DNA of 64,000 nucleotides from Rhodopirellula bahusiensis (GTDB lineage Bacteria; Planctomycetota; Planctomycetia; Pirellulales; Pirellulaceae), in the NCBI RefSeq assembly GCF_002727185.1, contig NZ_NIZW01000026.1, positions 1-64,000 of the forward strand, written 5' to 3'. Below the pieces are notes generated by a model. The model was not told the origin of the DNA, searched no databases, and was given only the letters and a program-made list of their open reading frames with translations. Numbering within the stretch: position 1 is the first letter of the stretch; the number at the start of each line of letters is the position of its first letter. Shown here one piece after another: positions 44,106-53,169 of this stretch. A program made the position numbers and the translations under genes.

Positions 44106-44771
44106 TCAACCCTGCGAGTCGTTGTCGACGCCGAAGTTTTCCTTGTCTTCCTCAAGCACTGCTTTCAACCGCCGAACCGCGCGCAAGTATCGCATGCTGG
44201 CGGCGGGTGGATTGAGGTTCAGGACTTCAGCAATCTCAAGGTTTGAAAGGTGCTCGTAGTGACGCATCAGGATGACTTCGCGGTCGCCCTCGTCCAATTT
44301 CTGAATCGCAGCTTCGACCTGACCGGCGATCTCCCGCTGCGTCGCGACGGCGGCCGGCGTCATCGCTGGGTCACACAACTGAATCGCCAAATCAACTGAG
44401 GATTCGTCGACTCGTCCGCCGCCCGCGATCGGTTGTTCGCGGTCCATGTTGCGTTTGGCGCTGACACGGTGACGGCGGTAAGTGTCGATGATGTGATCCC
44501 AGGCAATCTGCCGGAGCCACAGGTGAAACGCCATCACCGGATCATCGAGGTACTTTTGAAGACGCCCGCTCGCCTCGACCAAGACTTCTTGGACGACATC
44601 GCTGACATCCACACGACGTTGGACTTTGCGGTCCAAGCGAACCTCCACCAGTCGACGGATGGGGCCGCGGTGTCGGTCTAGCAATTGGTTGACGGCCTCA
44701 GGATCGCCCTGACGCGCTGCTTGAATCAGCACGTCCGTGTTGTCGTCCGATGGCCATAGGGATTTGGTCAT
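44106..44771 (-). CDS. ECF-type sigma factor linked to a Ser/Thr kinase
   Basis: The 221-residue protein has sigma region 2 (about 20-95: QLLDRHRGPIRRLVEVRL, VDVSDVVQEVLVEA, FHLWLRQIAWDHIIDTYRRH) and region 4 (about 150-210: LDEGDREVILMRHYEHLSNL followed by EIAEVLNLNPPAASMRYLRA). A long linker between them is usual for the planctomycete kinase-associated ECF groups. There is no anti-sigma gene; the adjacent kinase is the probable control point, known for related groups but inferred here. The upstream open frame to 44867 lacks similarity, so ATG 44771 is used. Confidence 0.88.
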   Translation of the reverse strand: MTKSLWPSDDNTDVLIQAARQGDPEAVNQLLDRHRGPIRRLVEVRLDRKVQRRVDVSDVVQEVLVEASGRLQKYLDDPVMAFHLWLRQIAWDHIIDTYRRHRVSAKRNMDREQPIAGGGRVDESSVDLAIQLCDPAMTPAAVATQREIAGQVEAAIQKLDEGDREVILMRHYEHLSNLEIAEVLNLNPPAASMRYLRAVRRLKAVLEEDKENFGVDNDSQG

Positions 44772-44880
44772 GTTCACGCTCCGATTACATGGTAGCGTGT
44801 TGGAAATGGGGGGAAGTGCTTCGTGCGAAAATGCCTCGCACCCAAAGTCGATGGCTGGTGGAAGCACCCGCGTCGCTAGT

Positions 44881-45618
44881 TCACTTCCATTCGCGAATTT
44901 GAATGTTCTTGAACCAGACTTTCATCGCGGGACCTTGGTGCAATTGCAACGCGATGACTCCCGAGTCGGCTTTTTTGCCGGGTTGTTGGTCGATCACGCG
45001 GATCATCAAAGTTTCGTTGATGAACTGCTCGAGTTGGTTGTCGCGAACCAAGATTCGGTAGTCGTTCCATTCGCCCAGATGAATTCCGTTGGCGAGTTCT
45101 TCGGCGGTCGCGAATTGTTCGGTCGTTTTTTCGCCGGTCGCCCAGATCGTGGTTTGTTGCCCGCGAGTGGCCAGGATTCCGCGACCCTTTTCTTCGTACA
45201 AAATTCCGGCGAAGCGATTGGTCGCATCGATGTCAGCTTGGTAGCCGCCGACGATGAACTTTTCTTCATCGAGCACCTTGCTGCGGTACTGGATGCCTGA
45301 GTTGCCGCCAACCATCTTGAATTGCAGGGTCAGCTCAAAGCTGCCTTTGACGGGGCGATCGAGGATCAAAAACGTGTTCTGCTTGATCGGGGCTTCGTCG
45401 GTGGTTTGTCCGTGGATTGCACCGTCGTCGACCGACCAAAGGTCCTCACGTCCTCGCCATCCGTCGAGGGTTTCGCCATCGAACAAGGAGATGGTTTTGG
45501 CACCCTTGATCGATTTTGCCAACGGAGTTTTGTCGCTGTCTTGAGCGTTGGCGGGTGAGGATGCGACTGCAGCGGTGAGGGCTAGGAGGCAAAGAACGCG
45601 GTTCACGGTTGAGCTCAT
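44881..45618 (-). CDS. Secreted DUF1080 protein (3-keto-disaccharide hydrolase family)
   Basis: The 245-residue protein has a signal peptide (LCLLALTAAVASSPANA, cleavage at about 25). One DUF1080 domain follows with the typical FDGETLDGWRGREDLWSVDD, GNSGIQYRSKVLDE, GGYQADID and LGEWNDYRILVRDN, and a closing strand VWFKNIQIREWK. The fold is concanavalin-like, and some members hydrolyse 3-keto-glucosides. Planctomycetes have many copies. ATG 45618 is preferred; the 62 residues upstream show no signal or domain. It is monocistronic. Confidence 0.9.
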   Translation of the reverse strand: MSSTVNRVLCLLALTAAVASSPANAQDSDKTPLAKSIKGAKTISLFDGETLDGWRGREDLWSVDDGAIHGQTTDEAPIKQNTFLILDRPVKGSFELTLQFKMVGGNSGIQYRSKVLDEEKFIVGGYQADIDATNRFAGILYEEKGRGILATRGQQTTIWATGEKTTEQFATAEELANGIHLGEWNDYRILVRDNQLEQFINETLMIRVIDQQPGKKADSGVIALQLHQGPAMKVWFKNIQIREWK

Positions 45619-45739
45619 GAGGTGGGGCCTGGCGGGCGGGGTTTTGGGGAATGGAGACACCGATGGGCAGTTTAACCGGAGGAATCTATGGATGTTGGTC
45701 AGCGGGCAAAAACCAGCGGACAACCCACTGGAAGCTGAC

Positions 45740-47020
45740 TTAAGAATCTTCACCAAGATTGAACAGGTGTCGAAGTGCCTCCAGCAAACCTCGTGAATGT
45801 CCATCGGCGGCGTCGTCTCGCAGCGAAGCCATGGGCGGGTGCAGCAACTTGTTGGTCAGGCGATCGAATGACTTCTCGATCTCCTTCTGCATGGCCGTGT
45901 CAGTGGAACCATTCAATTTCCCGAACAACCGTTGCAGTTCTTCGGATTTGACTTTGTCAGCTCGTTCGCGAAGTCGGCGAATGACGGGGCCGGTGGCGCG
46001 CTGTTGCAGTGATTGAAAGAAGCCATCGACTTCTTCATCAATGATCTTCTTCGCCTTCGGCCACTGCTTTTCACGCTCGCGACGGTTGCGATTGCATGCC
46101 GCTTGCAGGTCGTCGATTTGGTACAGGTAGACACCCGGTTCGTCGCCGATGACTGGGTCGAAATCTCGCGGGACGGCCAAGTCGAGAACCAGCATGATGC
46201 GGCCTCCTCGTTTGGCATTCAAAACCGCGAAAGTGGATGCGTCGACAATCGGTTCTTCGGCTGAGGTGGTGCCGATCAGCAGATCCGCTTGCACAATCTG
46301 GTCGTGCAGACTGTCCATCGATTCAGCGTCGGCGCCAAAATCTTCGGCCAGCTTTTGTGCTCGATTGAGACTTCGGTTGACGACGCATAGATTGTTCGCA
46401 CCACCGTTCTTTAGATATCGAAGCGTTTCTTCGGCCATCTCACCGGCACCGCAGAGCACCACGCGTTTGCCCTGCAGGCGGTTGAAGACTTCGGGAACAA
46501 CTTCGCCGATTGCGACGCTGGGAACGCTCAACCGGCGACGGTGGATGCTGGTTTCGGTTTGGACGCGTTTGGCCGTTCGATTCGCGGCTTGGAACACTCC
46601 GTGCGTGATTGGGCCGGTGCGATCGGCATCGTTCGCCAAGTCGTAGGACTGTTTGACCTGCGAAAGAATCTGAGCTTCCCCGACGACCATGCTGTCCAAA
46701 CTCGCGGCGACCAAGAACAGGTGTTCGACGGCTTCTCGGCCTTCGCGAACGATCATGTGGTTGGCGACAAAGTCACGCGATTGGTTCAGGCAGTCGGCGA
46801 CCAAGTTGATCAAATCATCAGATTGCAACGCAGGTGAGTTGCCGCCCGCCGCGTACATTTCGACTCGGTTGCAGGTGCTGAGCAGGACCAGTTCCGCACC
46901 GGCAAAACGCTGGCCAAACAGTTCGAAGGTGCGACTGATTTCGTTTTCGGTGAACGACAATTGCTCGCGAATTTCAACGGCAGCATCATGGTGGCTGCAC
47001 CCGATCATCTTCAGGGTCAT
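45740..47020 (-). CDS. hemA: Glutamyl-tRNA reductase
   Basis: The 426-residue protein has the catalytic domain motif VLLSTCNRVEMYA with nucleophile Cys50 and an NADPH-binding domain (GKRVVLCGAGEMAEETLRYL, then NLCVVNRSLNRAQ). The C-terminal dimerisation helix (QRLFGKLNG through NKLLHPPMASLR) completes it. It reduces glutamate on tRNA-Glu to glutamate semialdehyde, the first step of C5 haem synthesis. Its start overlaps the stop of a HemX/CcsA-like membrane protein as ATGA (47017-47020), the same hemX-hemA pairing seen in many bacteria. HemX-type proteins are known to limit HemA levels in Bacillus. Confidence 0.95.
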   Translation of the reverse strand: MTLKMIGCSHHDAAVEIREQLSFTENEISRTFELFGQRFAGAELVLLSTCNRVEMYAAGGNSPALQSDDLINLVADCLNQSRDFVANHMIVREGREAVEHLFLVAASLDSMVVGEAQILSQVKQSYDLANDADRTGPITHGVFQAANRTAKRVQTETSIHRRRLSVPSVAIGEVVPEVFNRLQGKRVVLCGAGEMAEETLRYLKNGGANNLCVVNRSLNRAQKLAEDFGADAESMDSLHDQIVQADLLIGTTSAEEPIVDASTFAVLNAKRGGRIMLVLDLAVPRDFDPVIGDEPGVYLYQIDDLQAACNRNRREREKQWPKAKKIIDEEVDGFFQSLQQRATGPVIRRLRERADKVKSEELQRLFGKLNGSTDTAMQKEIEKSFDRLTNKLLHPPMASLRDDAADGHSRGLLEALRHLFNLGEDS

Positions 47021-47955
47021 GACTGGCCTCGCGGCACGATCATTTGCATCGCCACTTCGTTTTCGGGCAACTCTTCATCCACGTCGACGTCTTGAGTGGG
47101 CGCGACACCGGGAGCGTCGGATTGGTCCGCGCCGTGTGAGCTGGAAAGCACACCAGTCATCGCAAGGACCAAAAACGCAAAGCTAGCCAACGTCAGGTAG
47201 GCAACCTTTCGGCCGCGGCTGGCGGGTGCGTAGAAGTATTCGACCAACGTGGCGGAGACCAACCACAGGAACAGAACGCCGGACAAGATGATGCCGCCGT
47301 CCGTCCAAGGGATCACGCCAAGTCGGTTCCAGTTCATGACGACTCCGGAAACCAAACCCAAACCAACCGAGGCGGTGCTAATCACCAGGCAACTTCGGTT
47401 GAGGTCTTGCAGCGTTTCCAACGTTGGCAATCGCAGTGACGAACCTGCCTGCTTGCGTTTCAATCGCCATGACTGGACGAGGTACATAGCCCCCGCCAAA
47501 AAGCCTACCAGCACGGCAGCGGAGCCCAGCATCATCGATGCGCCATGGACGCCTCGCCAAACTTCGACCGCTTCGTTTCGCTCGAACGCAGGCATGTGGC
47601 TGACCGCCCGCGAAAGGGCGATCATCGCGAGAATGGCTGGCAGAAAAAAGAGCCCGATGATCGTGTCGGGGCGTCTCAGATAGAAAGCGAAAAATGCGAT
47701 GGCCAATCCCAACGCGACCATCAGCGACCAATCCGTCCAAGTGGCCAAACGTCCGATGTTGGCGTCGCTGCTGATCGAAGCGGCTCGCAGGGTCAGATAG
47801 GTGACGTGAGTGAAAATACCCAGCACCATCATCACGATCACGGCCAGGCCGCGGCCGGGGACGCGACCGAGAAAACGCAACGCCTCTAAAACCAGCACGA
47901 CGAGGTAGCTGGCAGTGAAGCAAGTGACTGAAATTTGACGCAAAAAATCCATCAT
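47017..47955 (-). CDS. HemX/CcsA-like membrane protein
   Basis: The 312-residue protein has eight predicted membrane segments. It shows CcsA-like features: a histidine in VSHMPAFERNEAVEVWRGVH, the tryptophan- and histidine-bearing loop RGVHGASMMLG, and WNRLGVIPWTDGGI followed by a segment with LFLWLVSATLVEYF. CcsA/HemX proteins span the inner membrane and act in cytochrome-c haem handling or in HemA control. The strict WWD motif of full CcsA/CcmF is not evident, so HemX-like is the safer name. It is translationally coupled to hemA. ATG at 47955 or 47952 suits the start better than 47970. Confidence 0.75.
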   Translation of the reverse strand: MMDFLRQISVTCFTASYLVVLVLEALRFLGRVPGRGLAVIVMMVLGIFTHVTYLTLRAASISSDANIGRLATWTDWSLMVALGLAIAFFAFYLRRPDTIIGLFFLPAILAMIALSRAVSHMPAFERNEAVEVWRGVHGASMMLGSAAVLVGFLAGAMYLVQSWRLKRKQAGSSLRLPTLETLQDLNRSCLVISTASVGLGLVSGVVMNWNRLGVIPWTDGGIILSGVLFLWLVSATLVEYFYAPASRGRKVAYLTLASFAFLVLAMTGVLSSSHGADQSDAPGVAPTQDVDVDEELPENEVAMQMIVPRGQS

Positions 47956-48005
47956 GGCTTTATCGTACACCGACCTGAAAAATTGTCAGCCTCGAGGGGG
48001 ATCAC

Positions 48006-50699
48006 TCACCACGGTTGTTGAGAGAATGCGCGGATCTTGAGACCACCGTCCCCGCCCATTCGCACTCGGATGGCACCTTCGCGGGATGTCACGTGCACGC
48101 CGCCGCCCGCAGCGGACAGCATTTCCGTGACTTCGGGCTTGGCGGCCCGCTGGCCTCCGCTGACGATGGTTTCCAATGGCCGTGCCCACTGAAGAACCGC
48201 CTCGGCGTCCATTCGTAAACTGCCGTGATGCGGTGCCATCATCACCCCACCGGGTGGCGGACGAGGCGTGTTGGTCAGCACCGCGGTGCCCGGTGGCTCC
48301 AAATCACCTGGCAACAACAGAACTCGATCGCCCGAATCGATCCTCAGCACCAACGAATTCGCGTTGTCGTTGCCTTCGATTCTCGTTTCCGGCGGATGCA
48401 GCACTTCGATTTGATCCAGCCAGCTCGAACCGGTCTGGCGAATTCGCTGGCCGCGATGGATTTCCAAAACAGGAATGCGGTGCTGGCGAATCGTTTCGGA
48501 AGCTTGGGTCAACGCAAACCCTTCTCCGTCAAAGAATCCGGGCGGAACGACGATCACGCCGATGGAAAACCGCTTGGCCAATCCCGGCAGCGCATTGAAG
48601 TGATCTGTGTCCGCGTGGGATAAGAAAGTTCCATCAATGTGAGTGGCTCCCAAGGACCACAGCGCATCCTCGATGTTCCGGCTGGTCGCGTTGGCGTTGC
48701 CCATCCAGCCGCAATCATAGAGCCACACCTCGTTTTGGTTGGGACGCAGGATCGTCGCGGTTCCGTGGCCCACATCGACGAAGGTCGCCTCCAACGTTTG
48801 TTCGGGAAGCTCCGCCGGGTAGGTCGCCAGCCCAAACGCGATTCCGATCCAACTGACCAGCAAACCGGCATCGATCACTCCGCGACGAATTCCTTGAGAA
48901 GACACCAGCGGTCGAACTGCGGCCCAGGCAACCAACCCCAAGTAGAAGACAACAATCCATGATGTCGGTGGCGATGGCAACCAGAAGTGACCTCCGCTTA
49001 GGTTGGCTGCGGAATCGATCATCCACTGCATGATCGAGAGCAATTTCCCGCAAACTCCTCCGGGGATCCAAGCCACCGAAGGGAACCACCATCCGGCCAA
49101 GATCGTCATCACACCGGCGGACAATGCGAGTGCCATCAATGGCGAAAGCATCACGTTGACGATGACACTGATCGGTGAGACGACGTGGAATTGTGACCAG
49201 ACCAGCGGCAGAGCCATCAGCGTCACCGCGCCGCTGTACCAGAGCACTCGGCCGGTCCACGAGGTGGCGAAGGTCAAAACTCTTCGCCATGCGGTTTGCG
49301 ATTGCTGGGCAAGTTCGTCAAAGCGTTCCTCCACCCGAATCGTTTCCGCTGCGGGTGTCAGTGCGCTCGAGAAAGGACGTCCGCACAGCAGCAAGGTAGC
49401 GACTGCTAAGAACGACAGTTGCACACCGATTCCAAAGATCTCCGCCGGCATCCACAGCATCAGAATGATGGCCGCCAAGGAGAGTGAATTCAGCGGATGA
49501 TGGGGCCGAGCAAGCAACCTCGCTAGGATGACCGTCGACATCAAAATCGCGGCTCGTGTCACTGGCGGACGAGCACCGGTGATGGCGACATAGAACAGCA
49601 TCACCACCACGATCAACGTCACCGAACCGGCGATTGGCAATCGCAACAACCCGGCCACCGCTCCCGTCAACAGAACGATGATTCCTAAGTGCAATCCGCT
49701 GACGGACAGCAGGTGTGCGGTGCCGGTGACCAACAGTCGCTCGTTGGTGGTCCGGTCCAGGAAATCCCGTTGGCCGAGTGTCAACGCGAGCGCCAGTCCG
49801 CGTTGCGATGGTTCGATTTGATTCAGAATTGTATCGCGAGCCGATGCGGCACGATCGGCCAACCATCGCTGGAGAGAGATATCCCACGCCAGTGAATCAC
49901 GTTCGACATCGCCGCCTGGCAACAGTTGAACCTGATCGGCCGAGCCAACTCGCATGCGAGCGTGAATGTTTTGCCGCCTGGCCGCGATACGTTGGTCCGT
50001 TTCGCCCGGGTTGCTGGGTGGGGGAATCGCAGCGATACGACCATACAGCTCCACCAGATCACCGGGTCTCAAATCTTCTCGTTCCGCATCGACCATGACC
50101 ATCACTCGCCCAGTGATCGGGACGTCGCGAGTGCCTCGTCGCATCGTTCGCACACAGACAACCAACCGTGTCTGATACTGGACTTCGCGATCGTACGCAT
50201 TGCTGTCGCGGATCCCGTCGAGACCCGATGTTCTCGCGACCGTGTTCTCCAGAGCATCGCGTTGCAATCGCACGGGCTCGTCGACCACCGCGATCATGAC
50301 CGTTGGCTCTTCCTCGTTCGTCAGCACCTCACGGATTGTTGCCGATGCGTATTGCTGTTCATCCAGTGCGTGTCTTCCTGCGAAAGCGAAAAGTAGAAAT
50401 CCGAACCAGCACGCTGTTCGACATCGAGTACGCAACCAGTTGTCAGGACTGCTCAACTTGGCCGGTTTGGGACTGAACCAGACCAGGACCCAGAGGACCA
50501 CCATCGCGATCATCGCACTCAACCACCACCGCATGGGCTGAGGCCAAACATGGTTGAGTGTCAGGCCGGCCAGGCCCGTGGCGGCAAACATCGTCAACGG
50601 CTGTCGGCTGGGGAGTTCCGTCAGGTGCCGAGTCGAGAGACTGCCTTGCCGCATTCTGAAGTCAAATCCAAAAGAAAAGATGCGGTCAATGAATGGCAT
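48006..50699 (-). CDS. comEC: ComEC/Rec2-type DNA uptake channel protein
   Basis: The 897-residue protein has an N-terminal membrane pair and an OB-like DUF4131 segment (about 120-260). The ComEC competence core (about 280-620) includes LVTGTAHLLSVSGLHLGIIV, FYVAITGARPPVTRAAIL and about eight helices. A C-terminal MBL-fold domain (about 660-870) has FVDVGHGTATIL and LSHADTDHFNALPGLAKRF. ComEC carries single-stranded DNA across the inner membrane in natural transformation, and the MBL domain may degrade the other strand. It is monocistronic. No other competence genes are in the window. Confidence 0.92.
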   Translation of the reverse strand: MPFIDRIFSFGFDFRMRQGSLSTRHLTELPSRQPLTMFAATGLAGLTLNHVWPQPMRWWLSAMIAMVVLWVLVWFSPKPAKLSSPDNWLRTRCRTACWFGFLLFAFAGRHALDEQQYASATIREVLTNEEEPTVMIAVVDEPVRLQRDALENTVARTSGLDGIRDSNAYDREVQYQTRLVVCVRTMRRGTRDVPITGRVMVMVDAEREDLRPGDLVELYGRIAAIPPPSNPGETDQRIAARRQNIHARMRVGSADQVQLLPGGDVERDSLAWDISLQRWLADRAASARDTILNQIEPSQRGLALALTLGQRDFLDRTTNERLLVTGTAHLLSVSGLHLGIIVLLTGAVAGLLRLPIAGSVTLIVVVMLFYVAITGARPPVTRAAILMSTVILARLLARPHHPLNSLSLAAIILMLWMPAEIFGIGVQLSFLAVATLLLCGRPFSSALTPAAETIRVEERFDELAQQSQTAWRRVLTFATSWTGRVLWYSGAVTLMALPLVWSQFHVVSPISVIVNVMLSPLMALALSAGVMTILAGWWFPSVAWIPGGVCGKLLSIMQWMIDSAANLSGGHFWLPSPPTSWIVVFYLGLVAWAAVRPLVSSQGIRRGVIDAGLLVSWIGIAFGLATYPAELPEQTLEATFVDVGHGTATILRPNQNEVWLYDCGWMGNANATSRNIEDALWSLGATHIDGTFLSHADTDHFNALPGLAKRFSIGVIVVPPGFFDGEGFALTQASETIRQHRIPVLEIHRGQRIRQTGSSWLDQIEVLHPPETRIEGNDNANSLVLRIDSGDRVLLLPGDLEPPGTAVLTNTPRPPPGGVMMAPHHGSLRMDAEAVLQWARPLETIVSGGQRAAKPEVTEMLSAAGGGVHVTSREGAIRVRMGGDGGLKIRAFSQQPW

Positions 50700-50907
50700 G
50701 CCGCATAACCGGCATATCCGGCACGCTTTCGCGGTGTTTCAGTTTGCCTGGCCGGCAAACTCGCCGGAATACTCAGCCGGAACCTAACCCGCGTGCTACT
50801 CATTGTACGGCCAAGAACTCTCGGTCACACGCTTCTAGATCTTTGAGGGATTGGACGGAATGTCCGCATCCCAACTTCGCACTGTTTCTTATTGCACGAG
50901 GAAACCC

Positions 50908-51336
50908 ATGCCGACAACTGCCAAAACATCGCCTAACGATTCCGCCACCAACAGCACTAAAAATGGCAGTGCTGGTGACGAAGTTGTGACCATCGATCGT
51001 CGTCGCAACGAACGTCGTGACGGAAACGCCGATGCAAGCGATGCGGGCATGATGGATCAGCCTCGTCGAAAGAAACAACGTCGTCGTCACATTGACCCCA
51101 CTACTTGCGAACGCGACTACAGCGACCAGGAAGTCGAGTTCATGAAAGCGATGGACGACTACAAGCGTGATTCGGGCCGAATGTTCCCGACTTGCAGCGA
51201 AGTCTTGGAAGTCCTGCGTTCGCTGAACTACGTCAAACTGTCCGATGAGCAGTTCGAAGAATTGGGCATGAACGACGCTCCCGAAGGCGAAGAAAGCTGG
51301 AGCGACGAAGAAGCCGAAGAAATGGTCGAAGTCTGA
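50908..51336 (+). CDS. Small conserved-looking hypothetical protein
   Basis: The 142-residue protein has a Ser/Thr/Asn-rich start, a very basic patch ([17 protein letters not shown] at 52-61) and a helical domain ([20 protein letters not shown], then [18 protein letters not shown]). The tail is highly acidic ([17 protein letters not shown]). I believe similar short proteins recur in planctomycetes but know no function. The basic and acidic ends suggest nucleic-acid or protein binding. ATG 50908 fits the composition and codon use; the longer frame to 50851 is less likely. Confidence 0.62.
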   Translation: MPTTAKTSPNDSATNSTKNGSAGDEVVTIDRRRNERRDGNADASDAGMMDQPRRKKQRRRHIDPTTCERDYSDQEVEFMKAMDDYKRDSGRMFPTCSEVLEVLRSLNYVKLSDEQFEELGMNDAPEGEESWSDEEAEEMVEV

Positions 51337-51415
51337 TTCGCTAATCGAGCCAACGTTTGTCGTGAAGTAAGTTCGGTTCCACCGGACATTTCAACGCAAC
51401 GAATTGGGGCGCCGA

Positions 51416-52168
51416 CTACGGCATCCAAATCTCGCCACGACCGTCGATCTGGCGGTCGCCTCGGCAAACACGCAGCGATTTCAAGAACTCGGGTGTCAGC
51501 CAACTCGCTTGGCAGTTTCTGCCGAGCAGACTCACAAACGCGGACCGCAGGGGAATCGGTGTTGAAAACCGATTCGCATCGAGTGTTGGCTGCCGGCCAA
51601 AGATCAACGTCCCGCGTCGCATTCCATAAGCGATGTTCGGTCCGACGTTTCCGGCCACGCCGATCGTGCCCGCGACCTGCCAAGTGGCAAGCCGCGTTCC
51701 CACGTCGCCATCAATCCAAAGCTCGCCACGACGCATGCGATGTCCCGCGTCGTCACCAGCAGAGCCATTGACGATCAATTGGCCTCCGTTCATGCCAACA
51801 TTGCGGGAACCCATTGGTGAACCCAGGTGATCGCCCGCGTTGCCATGCACCACGATGCGGCCGCCCAGCATGCAGCTTCCTGCGTGATCGCCGACGTTGG
51901 ACTGGCAAACGATCTCGCCCAGTTTGTGTTGGAAACCAATTCCCGAAACGAGTCTCAGGCAGCCATCGATGACCAATCGTGGCATTGCAACATCGGATTG
52001 CACCGAGACCTCAAACAGGTCACCGATTGCAACCGGACCCGATTGAGAACGCAGCTCGAAACGTTCGATCTCTTCGATGGAAAGCTGAACCCATTCGTCC
52101 AATCGAATGCTGGAAGCATCCAGCGGCGATTGCAAATCTGATCGCAGACGCAAAGTGATTTTGCTCAT
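51416..52168 (-). CDS. fhcC: Formylmethanofuran dehydrogenase subunit C / FhcC
   Basis: The 250-residue protein has a GXGXG-type beta-helix domain (about 75-220) with repeating G-x-x-G-x-x-x-G turns, for example HGNAGDHLGSPMGSRNVG and NGSAGDDAGHRMRRGELWID. This is the architecture of FwdC/FmdC and the glutamate-synthase C-terminus. In aerobic C1 oxidation it is the C subunit of the formyltransferase/hydrolase complex (Fhc). It is the last of three overlapping genes (A, D, C), with its ATG overlapping the fhcD stop. ATG 52168 fits the family start SKITLRLRSDLQSPLDAS. Confidence 0.82.
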   Translation of the reverse strand: MSKITLRLRSDLQSPLDASSIRLDEWVQLSIEEIERFELRSQSGPVAIGDLFEVSVQSDVAMPRLVIDGCLRLVSGIGFQHKLGEIVCQSNVGDHAGSCMLGGRIVVHGNAGDHLGSPMGSRNVGMNGGQLIVNGSAGDDAGHRMRRGELWIDGDVGTRLATWQVAGTIGVAGNVGPNIAYGMRRGTLIFGRQPTLDANRFSTPIPLRSAFVSLLGRNCQASWLTPEFLKSLRVCRGDRQIDGRGEIWMP

Positions 52169-53169
52169 TGTCCGGCCTCCGAATCCGACGATGTCGATTG
52201 GTCGTCGAACAACTCGTGCAGCTTGAAGTGATGTCGGCCGAGCTTGCCGCCGTAGTTGCCCGCTGTCACGCTCAGTAATCCTTCGGAGGCACCCGCTTCG
52301 CAAGCCGCGGTGATGCCGGATCGCATGGATTCGGCGATCTCGTCGAACGACATTCCATCGATCACCACCTCGATCGCCGCGTTGGCTTCCGCTGGCAAAT
52401 CCGAAGAGGTGACTTCTCGAAGCACCGGGCAGAAAGCGTCGTTGGTGGACGCGAATAACGCGGCGTATTTTGATCCGACTTTGGATCCGCTGCGAGTCGT
52501 TCCGCCGGGGAACGGCGTGATGATGCCGGGCAATTCTCGCATCGCATCAATGGCCGCGCGACTGGCGACGGTGACGGACTGCATGCTTTGTCCGACCATG
52601 ATGAAGTTGCCGCCGCCGATGGCATCGACTCGGCCGACGTCATGTTGGCAAACGAATTCACCGTCCATCACGGGAATTCGCCAGTAACGCACGGGACGCG
52701 ATTTTCCATCTGCGCCCAAGTGCTGAATTTGCTTGCTGATCTGGTTCCCATCGCCAAAGAATCGCAGTGACTTTCCGATCGGGACTCGTTTCGGGTGGAT
52801 GTCTCGGCCGCCAGGGATGCCGCCATACAACGCGGTTGTCGGACAAGTTAAAACGCACTGGCCGGCCCTCCGTGGGACTTGTTTTTCAAGATCCTTGCCC
52901 GACATGCCGAAGGCCAGGATCGCAACGCCGGGCCGACCATCCGGCGTTTGGTCAGGCGTCAAAGTTTGTTCGACGGCTATCTCCAATCCGCAGGCAATCA
53001 CGCTGGTTCCGAACCCGCACATCGCCCTCGCGGATTCCTCGCACCAGCGTCGGTCATCGGCGGTCAAAATCAATCGCGTGGCCTTCATGTCAAAGGCTTC
53101 GGCAAAGGTGTCTTCGATCGAAACGCCAGCGATCGAGATCGGCTTGGATGTTTTGCTCGAGTCAGCCAT
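52165..53169 (-). CDS. fhcD: Formylmethanofuran:H4MPT formyltransferase / FhcD
   Basis: The 334-residue protein matches Ftr/FhcD: EDTFAEAFDMKATRLILTAD near the start, then GFGTSVIACGLE, CVLTCPTTALYGGIPGG, FGDGNQISKQIQHLG and FPGGTTRSGSKVGSKY. The enzyme moves a formyl group between tetrahydromethanopterin and the methanofuran-type cofactor, a key step in formaldehyde oxidation to formate. It overlaps fhcA by 8 bases and fhcC by 4, so all three are coupled. This pathway is known from methylotrophs and planctomycetes. Confidence 0.92.
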   Translation of the reverse strand: MADSSKTSKPISIAGVSIEDTFAEAFDMKATRLILTADDRRWCEESARAMCGFGTSVIACGLEIAVEQTLTPDQTPDGRPGVAILAFGMSGKDLEKQVPRRAGQCVLTCPTTALYGGIPGGRDIHPKRVPIGKSLRFFGDGNQISKQIQHLGADGKSRPVRYWRIPVMDGEFVCQHDVGRVDAIGGGNFIMVGQSMQSVTVASRAAIDAMRELPGIITPFPGGTTRSGSKVGSKYAALFASTNDAFCPVLREVTSSDLPAEANAAIEVVIDGMSFDEIAESMRSGITAACEAGASEGLLSVTAGNYGGKLGRHHFKLHELFDDQSTSSDSEAGQ